Assembly (NCBI GenBank): GCA_018240785.1
Contig: JAFEFC010000011.1
Location: 63,435-127,434 of the forward strand
Origin: Pseudomonadota bacterium
Lineage (GTDB): Bacteria; Pseudomonadota; Gammaproteobacteria; Burkholderiales; Rhodocyclaceae
Reading direction: 5' to 3'
Length of the DNA stretch: 64,000 nt
The position numbers and the translations under genes were made by a program. Position 1 is the first letter of the stretch; every line of letters starts with the position of its first letter. Positions 46,352 through 56,649 of the stretch are shown in pieces. Under the pieces are notes generated by a model, which saw only the letters and a list, made by a program, of their open reading frames with translations, did no database searches and was not told where the DNA came from.

Positions 46352-49117
46352 CTATTCTAATTCAACGGTGGAGCCCACCGCAGGCAGCGGCAGCGTAAAG
46401 GAGAAAGTCGCCCCCGCTGCCGAATTCGCCGACAGCCACAGGCGCCCGCCATGGTGCTCCACGATCTGCCGGCTGATCGGCAGCCCCAGGCCGGTACCTT
46501 GCGGGCGGGAGCGCTCATCGCCACCCTGTCGGAACTTCTGGAAGATCACGTCCTCCAGCCCGGCCGGAATGCCGGGGCCGTTGTCGCCGACATCCACCCT
46601 CACCTCCTGCTCGCCGCCCGACAGCGTCACGCACACACGGCCTGCCCCCCGCGGCACGAACTTGGCCGCGTTGGACAGCAGGTTGAGCACCACCTGCAGC
46701 AGGCGGTCGTGATCGCCCTGCACCACCGGCGCCAGCGGCGGCAGCACCAGCTCGACTTCGACGCCACGGTCGCGGAACATCTGGCCGGTAGCCTCCACCG
46801 CATGCTGCACCAGTTCGCGCATGTCGATGTCGGCGGTGTGCCACTCCGCGTGCCCCGACTCGATCTTCGCCATGTCGAGCACCTGATTGACGAGCCGCGT
46901 CAGGCGCTCGGTCTCAGACACGATGATGCCGAGGAAGCGCTGGCGGTCGGCCAGGTCGATGCCCGGATCGTCGAGCAACATCTCGGAGAAGGCGCGGATC
47001 GAGGTCAGGGGCGTACGCAGTTCATGGGTCACGGAGGACATGAAATCGTCCTTCAGGCGATCGAGCTCCTGCAGGCGTTCGTTGGCGGCCCGCAGCTCGG
47101 CCGTCGCCGCCTCCAGCGCACGCGACTTTTCCTCCAGCTTGCGCGAGTAAGCGCGCACCTGCGAAGCCTCGTCGAGGATGTCCATCACCTCGCCCAGGCC
47201 CAGCACTTCCTCCTGCACCACCGACGACACCATGACGCGCGCCGACGCGCTGCCAATGGCGCCGGCCAGCAGCGACTCGGCGAAATGGACCAGCTCGGCA
47301 TCGGCCTTCAGGTCCATCGCGTCGGCGACACCGTGGGCGCGCGCATAGCCGGCGAAAGCTTCTTCGGTGCGACGCTGGCCGAGGAAGCGCGCGACCAGCG
47401 GCATGAGGTCACGCACCTCGGCGCTGCCGCGCCAGAAGCTCGTCGGCAAGCCGTCTCCTCGCCGATGCACATCGACGAACAGCATGCCCTGGCTTGCCTC
47501 GGCGCCGGACGGCGCGCGCAGCAGCGACACGAAGACGTACCCGCCGATGTTCGCCAGCAGGCTCCAGAACAACGCGTGGCTGATGTTGTCCAGCCCCTGC
47601 AGCCCGAACAGCGCTTCGGGCTTGAGCCAGCCCGCCGCGAACAGCCCCTGGTCGAGAAACGACGGATCCAGCCAGCCGGATTTTGCGAACGAGGGCAGCA
47701 ACAGCGTGTAGATCCACACCGCGAAACCGCCGAGCAGGCCGGCGAGCGCACCCTCGCGGGTGCCGCCGCGCCAGTACATGCCGCCCAGCATGGCCGGTGC
47801 GAACTGCGCGACCGCGGCGAAGCTGATGAGGCCGATGCTCACCAGCGCATAGGCCTCGCCCGCGAGCCGGAAATACACATAACCGAGCAGCAGCACGACG
47901 ATGATCGCGCCACGGCGGATGCCGAGCAGCAAGCCGGTCAGGTCCCGCCGAGCGCCCAGCGCAAGGTGCCTGCTGCGCAGCAGGATCGGCATCACCAGGT
48001 CGTTGCAGACCATGGTCGACAAGGCGATCACTTCGACGATGACCATGCCGGTCGCAGCCGAAAGCCCGCCGACGAACACCAGCAGCGCCAGCGCCATGTC
48101 GCCGTGCGCCAGCGGCAAGCTCAACACGAAGGTGTCCGGATCCACGGCACCGCGCCCGAAATGCAGCAAGCCACCGAGCGCGATCGGAATCACGAAGAGG
48201 TTGATCGCCAGCAGATAGGCGGGAAAGGCCCAGGTCGCACGCCGCAGGTGAGCCTCGTTGACGTTCTCCACCACCGCGATCTGGAACTGCCGCGGCAGGA
48301 AGATCACCGACAGCATGGCCAGCAGGACATGTGCGAACCAGCCGCCGTAGCCGAGCCGCTGCATGCCCTCCATCCCGAGCAGGCCGGCAACCTCCGGGTA
48401 CGAAGCGGCCCGGGTGTAGAGATCGCCCACGCCGTCGTACACGATGTAGGTCACGTAGATGCCCACCGCGAGGAAGGCGAGCAGCTTCACCACCGACTCG
48501 AACGCGATCGCCGCGACCATGCCCTCATGGCGTTCCGTCGTGTCCAGATGCCGGGTGCCAAAGAGGATGGTGAACGCCGCCAGGGTCAGCGCGATGTACA
48601 GCGTGCCGTCGCTCCACCACCCTGGCCGCCCGGTCGGATGGAAGGCGGGGTCGTGATCGCCCACGAGCAGCGTATAGCCGCTGGCCACCGCCTTCAGTTG
48701 CAGCGCGATGTAGGGCACGGTGCCAACCACCGCGATGACGGTGACCAGCCCGCCCAGCACATGGCTCTTGCCGTAGCGTGACGCGATGAAGTCGGCGATC
48801 GAGGTGATGCGGTAGCTGCGCGCGATGCGGATCATCTTCAGCACGACGAGCCAGGCCAGCGCAAACCCCAGCGTCGGACCGAGGTACACGGGCAGGAAAC
48901 CGATGCCGCTGGACGCAGCCCGCCCGACGCTGCCGAAGTAGGTCCACGCAGTGCAATACACGCCCAGCGACAGCGCGTACGTCCATGGGTTGTCGATGAC
49001 GGAACGTCCCTCGTCCGCCCTGCGGTCGCCATGGTAGGCGACGGCGAACAGCACCAGCAGGTAAGCGAAAGACGCGCCGACGACCAGCCAGCTCGGCAGC
49101 ATCGCGTCGCCCGTCAA
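46352..49117 (-). CDS. SSS-domain histidine kinase, CbrA/CrbS-like
   Basis: A 921-residue sensor in which an intact-looking sodium:solute symporter-like domain (about 13 helices, residues 1-500; AYLLVLFAVAYHGDRRADEG) is joined to a transmitter with His698 (SSVTHELRTPLTSIRAFSEM), GDNGPGIPAGLEDVIFQKFR and GTGLGLPISRQIVEHHGG. CbrA and CrbS are of this type; CrbS controls acs in Vibrio and Pseudomonas, and acs is the next gene cluster here. The TTG start at 49117 overlaps the TGA of the small upstream ORF (TTGA); an ATG at 49102 is the alternative. Confidence 0.9.
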   Translation of the reverse strand: MTGDAMLPSWLVVGASFAYLLVLFAVAYHGDRRADEGRSVIDNPWTYALSLGVYCTAWTYFGSVGRAASSGIGFLPVYLGPTLGFALAWLVVLKMIRIARSYRITSIADFIASRYGKSHVLGGLVTVIAVVGTVPYIALQLKAVASGYTLLVGDHDPAFHPTGRPGWWSDGTLYIALTLAAFTILFGTRHLDTTERHEGMVAAIAFESVVKLLAFLAVGIYVTYIVYDGVGDLYTRAASYPEVAGLLGMEGMQRLGYGGWFAHVLLAMLSVIFLPRQFQIAVVENVNEAHLRRATWAFPAYLLAINLFVIPIALGGLLHFGRGAVDPDTFVLSLPLAHGDMALALLVFVGGLSAATGMVIVEVIALSTMVCNDLVMPILLRSRHLALGARRDLTGLLLGIRRGAIIVVLLLGYVYFRLAGEAYALVSIGLISFAAVAQFAPAMLGGMYWRGGTREGALAGLLGGFAVWIYTLLLPSFAKSGWLDPSFLDQGLFAAGWLKPEALFGLQGLDNISHALFWSLLANIGGYVFVSLLRAPSGAEASQGMLFVDVHRRGDGLPTSFWRGSAEVRDLMPLVARFLGQRRTEEAFAGYARAHGVADAMDLKADAELVHFAESLLAGAIGSASARVMVSSVVQEEVLGLGEVMDILDEASQVRAYSRKLEEKSRALEAATAELRAANERLQELDRLKDDFMSSVTHELRTPLTSIRAFSEMLLDDPGIDLADRQRFLGIIVSETERLTRLVNQVLDMAKIESGHAEWHTADIDMRELVQHAVEATGQMFRDRGVEVELVLPPLAPVVQGDHDRLLQVVLNLLSNAAKFVPRGAGRVCVTLSGGEQEVRVDVGDNGPGIPAGLEDVIFQKFRQGGDERSRPQGTGLGLPISRQIVEHHGGRLWLSANSAAGATFSFTLPLPAVGSTVELE

Positions 49118-49314
49118 CGCGCACCCCGCTCGACGATCCAGGCGATGACCAGCACCAGACCGAACCAGACGGCAAAGAGGTAGATGTGCAGCAGCGGAAT
49201 GCCGAACGGCCGTTCCGGCCGATCGAACAGGGAAAGCAGCGGAAAGTTGAGCAGCAGCACGCCGGCAATGAACACGGCGACCAGGCGCTGCCCTGCGAGA
49301 CCCTTGCGCATCAT
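49114..49314 (-). CDS. Small two-helix membrane protein upstream of the sensor kinase
   Basis: A 66-residue protein with two hydrophobic segments (VAVFIAGVLLLNFPLLSLFD and IYLFAVWFGLVLVIAWIVER). It begins with two ATGs after GAGAGG. The stop overlaps the kinase start, so translation is coupled. A small membrane protein with the same gene position is found before SSS-histidine kinases in pseudomonads (CbrX before CbrA) and DUF485/DUF4212 proteins occur in ActP operons; similarity is by position and topology only. It may assist folding or tuning of the kinase. Confidence 0.65.
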   Translation of the reverse strand: MMRKGLAGQRLVAVFIAGVLLLNFPLLSLFDRPERPFGIPLLHIYLFAVWFGLVLVIAWIVERGAR

Positions 49315-49354
49315 GTGCCTCTCATGATGACGGCGGTTCTCCGAGTATAGCGGC

Positions 49355-49389
49355 AACGCCCGCCCGCTCTTGAAGGCGGGTCGGGCGTT
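49355..49389. terminator. GC-rich hairpin upstream of the kinase operon
   Basis: AACGCCCG (49355-49362) pairs with CGGGCGTT (49382-49389), and inner CCGC/GCGG can extend it. It lies between acs and the small-protein/kinase operon and could end acs transcription or form part of the kinase leader. Confidence 0.5.
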
Positions 49390-49477
49390 CCGGATTCGGC
49401 GGACGTCGCTTGCGCGCGCCCTGTCTCCCCCAAACGTGCCCGGCTACGTGGCCGGACCTTCTCCTGCAAACCGGATG

Positions 49478-49507
49478 CGGGCCGGCGCGCGAAGGCGCCC
49501 CGGCCCG
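49478..49507 (-). terminator. Hairpin just after acs
   Basis: CGGGCCGG and CCGGCCCG, an 8-bp stem with further inner pairing, 7 bp past the acs stop codon. No T-run. Together with the next hairpin it separates acs from the kinase operon. Confidence 0.55.
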
Positions 49508-49513
49508 GCTCGA

Positions 49514-51475
<1,962 letters not shown>

Positions 51476-51616
51476 GCTCACCTCTCCTCAACTGATCGAA
51501 TGGTTGAAGTTGACCCTTTCGAGTCGGCCGGTTGAATCCGGCCTTTGAAAATCCAGCGTACCGCCGGCGATTGCCCGAGCCCGCTGATTCTGATGCCATC
51601 ATTTAAGAATATCTAT

Positions 51617-51635
51617 CTTACACAGGACTTACACA
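51617..51635. promoter_or_regulatory. Direct repeat in the acs/fumarase divergent region
   Basis: CTTACACA occurs at 51617-51624 and 51628-51635, 11 bp apart, which is one helical turn. It lies 142 bp before acs and 89 bp before the fumarase start, in a patch otherwise AT-rich. Candidate regulator-binding site; the protein is unknown. Confidence 0.45.
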
Positions 51636-51723
51636 AGCACTCATGCGACCTGTGGTCCAGCCGGTGCTAGAATTTCAGGCTGTTCCGGCATTCTGCCCCC
51701 ATGTCATTCGGAGACCAAGCGCC

Positions 51724-53256
51724 ATGACCATCATTCGCGAAGACGACCTCATCCAGTCCGTGGCGGATGCCTTCCAGTACATCAGCTACTACCATCCGCT
51801 GGATTACATCAAGGCGCTGGGTGAAGCCTACGAGCGCGAGCAGAGCCCCGCCGCCAAGGACGCCATCGCCCAGATCCTCACCAATTCGCGCATGTCGGCC
51901 GAAGGCCACCGCCCGATCTGCCAGGATACCGGCATCGCCGTCGTGTTCCTCAAGGTGGGCATGAACGTGCAGTGGGACGCGAAGATGAGCGTCCAGGAAA
52001 TGGTCAACGAAGGCGTGCGCCGCGCCTACAACAATCCGGACAACAAGCTGCGCGCCTCGGTGCTGCTCGACCCCGCCGGCCGCCGCGCCAACAGCAAGGA
52101 CAACACGCCGGCCGTCGTGCATTACGAGATCGTGCCGGGCGACCACGTCGAGGTGATCTGTGCGGCCAAGGGCGGCGGCTCCGAGAACAAGTCGAAGATG
52201 GTCATGCTCAACCCGTCCGATTCCATCGTGGATTGGGTGCTGAAGACGGTGCCGACCATGGGCGCCGGCTGGTGCCCGCCGGGCATCCTCGGCATCGGCA
52301 TCGGCGGTACGCCGGAGAAGGCGATGCTGCTCGCCAAGGAATCGCTGATGGCGCCGGTCGACATTCACGAGCTGCGCGAGAAGGCCGCCTCCGGCGCAAC
52401 GCTCACCCGCGTCGAGCAACTGCGCCTCGAGCTCATGGACAAGGTCAATGCCCTGGGCATCGGCGCGCAGGGCCTGGGCGGCCTCACCACGGTGCTCGAC
52501 GTCAAGATCATGGACTACCCGACGCACGCCGCATCGCTGCCGGTGGCGATGATCCCGAACTGCGCGGCGACCCGCCATGTGCACTTCCATCTCGACGGTT
52601 CGGGCCCCGCGAAACTCGATACGCCGAAGCTCGAGGACTGGCCGCAGGTCACCTGGAAGCCCGACACCAACGTTGCCACCCGCGTCAATCTCGACACCCT
52701 CACCAAGGAAGAAGTCGCTTCCTGGAAGCCGGGCCAGATCCTGCTGCTCAACGGCAAGATGCTCACCGGCCGCGACGCCGCGCACAAGCGCATCCAGGAC
52801 ATCCTGGCCAAGGGCGAAAAGCTGCCGGTGGACTTCACCAACCGCGTCATCTATTACGTCGGCCCGGTCGACCCGGTGCGTGACGAAGTCGTCGGCCCCG
52901 CCGGCCCCACCACCGCCACGCGCATGGACAAGTTCACCCGCATGATGCTGGAGCAGACCGGCCTCATCTCGATGATCGGCAAGTCCGAGCGCGGCCCGGT
53001 CGCCATCGAGGCGATCAAGGACAACAAGTCGGCCTACCTGATGGCGGTCGGCGGCGCGGCCTACCTGGTGTCGAAGGCGATCAAGGAAGCAAAGGTCGTC
53101 GGCTTCGCCGACCTCGGCATGGAAGCGATCTACGAGTTCACCGTGCAGGACATGCCGGTGACGGTCGCGGTCGACTCCAATGGCACCAGCGTACACAACA
53201 CCGGCCCGAAGGAGTGGCAGGCAAGGATCGGCAAGATCCCGGTCGCCGTCGCCTGA
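51724..53256 (+). CDS. fumA: Class I (iron-sulfur) fumarate hydratase
   Basis: Interconverts fumarate and malate in the TCA cycle with a 4Fe-4S cluster. The 510 residues include RPICQDTGIAVVFLKVG (first cluster cysteine), AAKGGGSENKSKMVML, GAGWCPPGILGIGIGGTPEK and PIPNCAATRH-like IPNCAATRHVHFHLDG. The downstream VGFADLGMEAIYEFTVQDMP is the beta-type C-terminal part, so both halves are in one chain. Start ATG at 51724 is chosen from the family (MTIIREDDLIQSV); the frame is open further upstream. Next gene after its terminator is an integrase, so this is the last core gene before the element. Confidence 0.95.
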   Translation: MTIIREDDLIQSVADAFQYISYYHPLDYIKALGEAYEREQSPAAKDAIAQILTNSRMSAEGHRPICQDTGIAVVFLKVGMNVQWDAKMSVQEMVNEGVRRAYNNPDNKLRASVLLDPAGRRANSKDNTPAVVHYEIVPGDHVEVICAAKGGGSENKSKMVMLNPSDSIVDWVLKTVPTMGAGWCPPGILGIGIGGTPEKAMLLAKESLMAPVDIHELREKAASGATLTRVEQLRLELMDKVNALGIGAQGLGGLTTVLDVKIMDYPTHAASLPVAMIPNCAATRHVHFHLDGSGPAKLDTPKLEDWPQVTWKPDTNVATRVNLDTLTKEEVASWKPGQILLLNGKMLTGRDAAHKRIQDILAKGEKLPVDFTNRVIYYVGPVDPVRDEVVGPAGPTTATRMDKFTRMMLEQTGLISMIGKSERGPVAIEAIKDNKSAYLMAVGGAAYLVSKAIKEAKVVGFADLGMEAIYEFTVQDMPVTVAVDSNGTSVHNTGPKEWQARIGKIPVAVA

Positions 53257-53276
53257 TCGACGCCGCCAAAGCAAGA

Positions 53277-53310
53277 AGCCCGGCAGGGTCGAACCTGCCG
53301 GGCTTTTTTT
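53277..53310 (+). terminator. Intrinsic terminator of the fumarase gene
   Basis: AGCCCGGCAGG and CCTGCCGGGCT with a short loop and seven T residues. A canonical terminator 21 bp after the stop, and the last clearly core sequence before the integrative element. Confidence 0.93.
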
Positions 53311-53456
53311 GTTTCACGATGACTCCAGCCCGACATTTCGCTGGACTGCGCTGTAGCCCGATACAGCAGGTTTATCAATAACTTACGCGCGTCCATCATA
53401 TGCCGGTGCTTTCCGAAACCTGACCCGGCTTCCGCTCTCATGGCTCCCATGTGGCT

Positions 53457-53478
53457 CTTGGAAACCGGGTCTTCCAAG
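53457..53478 (+). promoter_or_regulatory. Dyad overlapping the integrase ribosome-binding site
   Basis: CTTGGAA (53457-53463) and TTCCAAG (53472-53478) flank 8 bp. The right arm overlaps the AAGGAG ribosome-binding site of the integrase. It could be an operator or an RNA hairpin hiding the site. Confidence 0.45.
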
Positions 53479-53486
53479 GAGTCATC

Positions 53487-54695
53487 ATGGCAAAGATCAA
53501 GCTCACCAAGACCGCCGTCGAGACGGCGCAACCCCAGGCGCAAGCCATCGAACTGCGGGATACCGTGGTGCCCGGCTTCCTGTGCAAGATTACTCCGGCG
53601 GGCCGCCGGGTGTTCATGCTCCAGTACCGCACGAACGCGGGCGAGCGGCGCAAGCCCGCCTTGGGCCTGTTCGGGGAACTGACCGTGGAGCAGGCCCGCG
53701 TCATGGCGCAGGACTGGCTGGCCGAGGTTCGCCGGGGTGGCGATCCTGGCGGCGCCAAGGCCGAGGCGCGCAAGGCGCCCACGATGGCCGAGCTGTGCAA
53801 AAAGTTCATGGAGGACTACTCCAAGAAGCGCAACAAGCCCAGCACCTGGCGCGGCTATCAGGCGGTCATCGACCGCTGCATTGTCCCGATGCTGGGCCGC
53901 AAGAAGGTGGCTGACGTGAAGCGCCCCGACATTGCCGGGTACATGGAAAAGCTCTCCTATAAACCCACCGAGGCGAACAAGGGCTTCGCCATCCTGCGCA
54001 AGATGTTCAACCTGGCCGAAGTGTGGGGCTTCCGCCCGGACGGCACCAACCCGTGCCGCCATGTTCCGATGTATCCGCCCGGCAAGAAGACCCGCCTCAT
54101 CGTGGACGATGAAATGGTGCTGATCTTTCGCCAGTTGGAGACGCTGGAGGCGGAGGGACTGGAGAACTACGTCATTCCGCTGGCGATCCGCCTGCAATTC
54201 GAGTTCGCGGGCCGCCGCTCCGAAATCTGCACGCTCGAATGGGACTGGATCGACCTCGCAAACCGGCGTGTGATGTGGCCCGACAGCAAGACCGGAGGTA
54301 TGTCCAAGCCCATGAGCGCGGAAGCCTATCGGTTGCTTTCGACGGCGCCGCGTCGGGAAGGCAGTCCGTATGTCCTGCCGTCGCCCAACGACCCGGCCCG
54401 GCACCTGACCTTCGGCGAACACTATGGCGGCTGGTGCCGGGTGCTCAAGGCCGCCGGTGTCCAGCACGTCGGCACGCATGGCATCCGTCACCGCTCGGCG
54501 ACGGACATTGCCAATTCGGGTGTGCCCATCAAGGTCGGCATGGAGCTGACCCAGCACAAGACCGTCGCGCAGTTCATGCACTACGTCCATACCGAGGACA
54601 AGCCCGTGCGCGATGCGGCCGAACTGGTGGCCAGCCGGCGTCAAGCCATCACCGGGGCACGGCGAACTGATCCGGTGGAAACAGCGACTACCTAA
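53487..54695 (+). CDS. Tyrosine-type site-specific integrase
   Basis: A 402-residue integrase. The N-terminal DUF4102-like arm-binding part begins KIKLTKTAVETAQPQAQAIE and continues with GERRKPALGLFGELTVEQAR; the SAM-like core-binding domain follows at about 110-195; the catalytic domain has the first Arg in FAGRRSEICTLEW, the HxxR box in GTHGIRHRSATD, and the tyrosine in FMHYVHTED. All catalytic residues are visible. It points into the element from its left boundary, the usual arrangement for ICE and prophage-like islands. A dyad covers its ribosome-binding site. Confidence 0.95.
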   Translation: MAKIKLTKTAVETAQPQAQAIELRDTVVPGFLCKITPAGRRVFMLQYRTNAGERRKPALGLFGELTVEQARVMAQDWLAEVRRGGDPGGAKAEARKAPTMAELCKKFMEDYSKKRNKPSTWRGYQAVIDRCIVPMLGRKKVADVKRPDIAGYMEKLSYKPTEANKGFAILRKMFNLAEVWGFRPDGTNPCRHVPMYPPGKKTRLIVDDEMVLIFRQLETLEAEGLENYVIPLAIRLQFEFAGRRSEICTLEWDWIDLANRRVMWPDSKTGGMSKPMSAEAYRLLSTAPRREGSPYVLPSPNDPARHLTFGEHYGGWCRVLKAAGVQHVGTHGIRHRSATDIANSGVPIKVGMELTQHKTVAQFMHYVHTEDKPVRDAAELVASRRQAITGARRTDPVETATT

Positions 54696-54704
54696 GCCAA
54701 CTTC

Positions 54705-54732
54705 TTGCGATTCATACCCGAACGGATATAAT
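54705..54732 (+). promoter_or_regulatory. Promoter of the RelE-like/XRE pair
   Basis: TTGCGA (54705-54710), 16 bp, TATAAT (54727-54732). Transcription should start near 54739, downstream of the first ATG at 54734, so the second ATG at 54752 is the functional start. Confidence 0.65.
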
Positions 54733-54751
54733 CATGGTTCAGAAGCGCAAG

Positions 54752-55093
54752 ATGCTGTACTGGGAAGGCTCCTCGAAGAAGGACTTCAAGGAGTTTCCCA
54801 TCGACGTACAGAAGGATATGGGTGTGGCGTTGTTCATCGTCCAGTTGGGCAGCACGCCACATTCGGCAAAGCCCTGGAAGGGGTTGGGCCCCGGTGTGTA
54901 TGAATTGGTGGAAGACCATCGGAGCGATACCTTCCGAGCGGTCTATACAGTGAAGATGGGCGATGCGGTACATGTACTACATGCGTTCCAGAAGAAATCC
55001 ACGTCCGGCATCGCCACGCCGCAGCCGGACGTGGAACTGATCGAGAAGCGGTTGAAGGCCGTGCTGGCCCGTCACAAGACGAGCGGGAGATAA
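54752..55093 (+). CDS. RelE/ParE-superfamily toxin (Gp49-like)
   Basis: A 113-residue toxin, MLYWEGSSKKDFKEFPIDVQ at the start, KPWKGLGPGVYELVEDHRSD in the middle and FRAVYTVKMGDAVHVLHAFQKK at the end, matching the phage Gp49-like/HigB-related RelE group. The first ATG in the frame (54734) is only one base after a perfect -10 box, so it cannot be on the mRNA from that promoter; the ATG at 54752 also matches the family start. The antitoxin gene follows after 3 bp. Probably contributes to maintenance of the element. Confidence 0.88.
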   Translation: MLYWEGSSKKDFKEFPIDVQKDMGVALFIVQLGSTPHSAKPWKGLGPGVYELVEDHRSDTFRAVYTVKMGDAVHVLHAFQKKSTSGIATPQPDVELIEKRLKAVLARHKTSGR

Positions 55094-55096
55094 ACG

Positions 55097-55417
55097 ATGA
55101 AGCGTAGTGACCATCCGCAAGGCACTGACAATGTGCTGCGAGATTTGGGCTTTGACGATGCTGAAGAGCTTTCGGCAAAGGCAGCGCTCGCGCTCAAGCT
55201 CAATGAATTGATTGACCATCGCGGCCTGAGCCAGACGGAGACTGCTGCGATCACGGGCATGACTCAACCGAAAGTGTCCCAAGTCCGCCGCTACAAGCTC
55301 CAGAACATTTCACTGGAACGGCTGATGCAGGCACTGGTGTCGCTGGATCAGCGTGTGGAGATTGTGGTGCAGCCTGCGCAGCGTACTCATTCGGCGTGCA
55401 TTACGGTTGCCGCATGA
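55097..55417 (+). CDS. XRE-family antitoxin
   Basis: A 106-residue helix-turn-helix protein (LALKLNELIDHRGLSQTETA then AAITGMTQPKVSQVRRYKLQ, followed by SLERLMQALVSLDQRVEIVV), typical of the antitoxin partner of Gp49-like toxins; the C-terminal beta-strand VEIVVQPA is common to this group. It follows the toxin by 3 bp and would repress the shared promoter. Confidence 0.88.
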   Translation: MKRSDHPQGTDNVLRDLGFDDAEELSAKAALALKLNELIDHRGLSQTETAAITGMTQPKVSQVRRYKLQNISLERLMQALVSLDQRVEIVVQPAQRTHSACITVAA

Positions 55418-55451
55418 GTCGCTGGGGTCTGCATAGAGGGGGATGGGGAGA

Positions 55452-56432
55452 ATGAAGTTTGCTTATGAAGACTTGGGCGACGATCAGTTCGAGGTGCTGA
55501 TTGTGCTCTTGTGCCAACGCTTGCTCGGTATCGCCGTTCAGGGATTCGCAAAAGGGCCGGATGGCGGGCGTGACGCAAAATTCGTCGGCACGGCGGAACT
55601 GCATCCCAGTAAGGCCGCCCCGTGGGTGGGCACGGTCATTGTTCAGGCCAAGCATACCAACGGGTACAACCGCAGCTTTTCGGAACTGGATTTCTACAGC
55701 ACATCTAGCAGCAACACGGTGGTCGGTAAAGAAGTGCCACGCATCAAGAAGCTGCGCGATGCCAAGCAACTCGACCACTACATGCTGTTTGCGAATCGCC
55801 GCCTGACAGGCAATTCCGAGACAGAAATCCGTGACCACATCGCCGCCGAATGCGGCGTCCCTGCTTCGTCTATCTATCTTTGCGGCCTGGAACAACTGGA
55901 ACTGTGGCTGAAACGCTTTCCAGAAGTAGCCCAGGAGGCGAATTTGGATGCGGTGGACTCACCGCTGATTGTCAGTCCAGATGATCTTGCAGAGGTTGTC
56001 CAGGCGCTAGCACGTCAGAAGGATGGCCTCACGGCGTTACTCGACGACCCGCCCACCGTGCGCGTGACGTATGAGGAAAAGAACACGCTCAACAATATGA
56101 CGGCAGCGTATGCAAAGGAGCAGCGGCGTAAATACCTGAAGGAAACGGCGCAAATTCGTACTTTCCTGGCTGCACCAGAGAACATCGAATTGCTGCGCAT
56201 GTACGAATCTGTGGTCGATGAATTTCAGCTCAAGATCCTTGCGAAGCGCAAGGACTACCAGACCTTCGACGAGGTCATGGAGTATCTGGTGGATCTGCTG
56301 TTCAATCGTGACGCGGTTCTTCGGCAACACGCCCACAAGCGACTGACGCGAGCCATTCTTTTCTACATGTATTGGAACTGTGACATTGGGGAGGTGGGTG
56401 ATGCTGCGGCCAACCAAACACTCGCATCCTGA
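55452..56432 (+). CDS. ABC-3C system nuclease/effector protein with Mrr-like domain
   Basis: A 326-residue protein with an N-terminal restriction-endonuclease-like domain: Glu14 in DQFEVLIVLL, Asp41 in GPDGGRDAKF, and Gln65-x-Lys67 in VIVQAKH, the QxK version of the PD-(D/E)xK site used by Mrr-like enzymes. Residues 200-326 form a helical C-terminal domain (TYEEKNTLNNMTAAYAKEQR) that has the look of the ABC-3C effector tail. The next two genes, overlapping it, are a middle component and a DUF2326 ABC ATPase. Start 55443 is an alternative. Likely senses invading nucleic acid via the ATPase and cleaves DNA; inferred from family and context. Confidence 0.82.
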   Translation: MKFAYEDLGDDQFEVLIVLLCQRLLGIAVQGFAKGPDGGRDAKFVGTAELHPSKAAPWVGTVIVQAKHTNGYNRSFSELDFYSTSSSNTVVGKEVPRIKKLRDAKQLDHYMLFANRRLTGNSETEIRDHIAAECGVPASSIYLCGLEQLELWLKRFPEVAQEANLDAVDSPLIVSPDDLAEVVQALARQKDGLTALLDDPPTVRVTYEEKNTLNNMTAAYAKEQRRKYLKETAQIRTFLAAPENIELLRMYESVVDEFQLKILAKRKDYQTFDEVMEYLVDLLFNRDAVLRQHAHKRLTRAILFYMYWNCDIGEVGDAAANQTLAS

Positions 56433-56649
56433 TCGCACAGTCATCAATGTTTCTCTGCTGCTCCTGTCGCGGCTGAAAGATCGTCGCGTTGATGAATACG
56501 ATGTGCTGCGCAAATTTGCAAAGAAGCACGTTGTGGGCGGCGATGTGCTTTTCCTGCCCGCGCTCAACTTTCTTTATCTGATGGGCTTAGTTGAATATCG
56601 CCCCAAGACTGACGCAGTGGAATACGTGGGGCCAAATGAAGCTATCTAA
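56401..56649 (+). CDS. ABC-3C middle component, MC6-like
   Basis: An 82-residue protein. TKHSHPDRTVINVSLLLLSR and the later FLPALNFLYLMGLVEYRPKT match the pattern of the MC6 middle components of ABC-three-component systems (a small winged-helix-like adapter). It overlaps the preceding gene by 32 bp and the following gene by 14 bp, so all three are translationally coupled. The ATG has GAGGTG directly before it. It probably links the nuclease and the ATPase. Confidence 0.78.
   Translation: MLRPTKHSHPDRTVINVSLLLLSRLKDRRVDEYDVLRKFAKKHVVGGDVLFLPALNFLYLMGLVEYRPKTDAVEYVGPNEAI

Noticed and set aside
43703-46360. Open frame of 885 codons on the plus strand
   Set aside because: Antisense to the kinase/exonuclease and receiver genes, which carry full catalytic motifs.
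46451-48781. Open frame of 776 codons on the plus strand
   Set aside because: Antisense to the SSS-histidine kinase.
53311-53486. tRNA or tRNA fragment as attachment site
   Set aside because: No cloverleaf or T-loop sequence was found; the integration target is not a visible tRNA.
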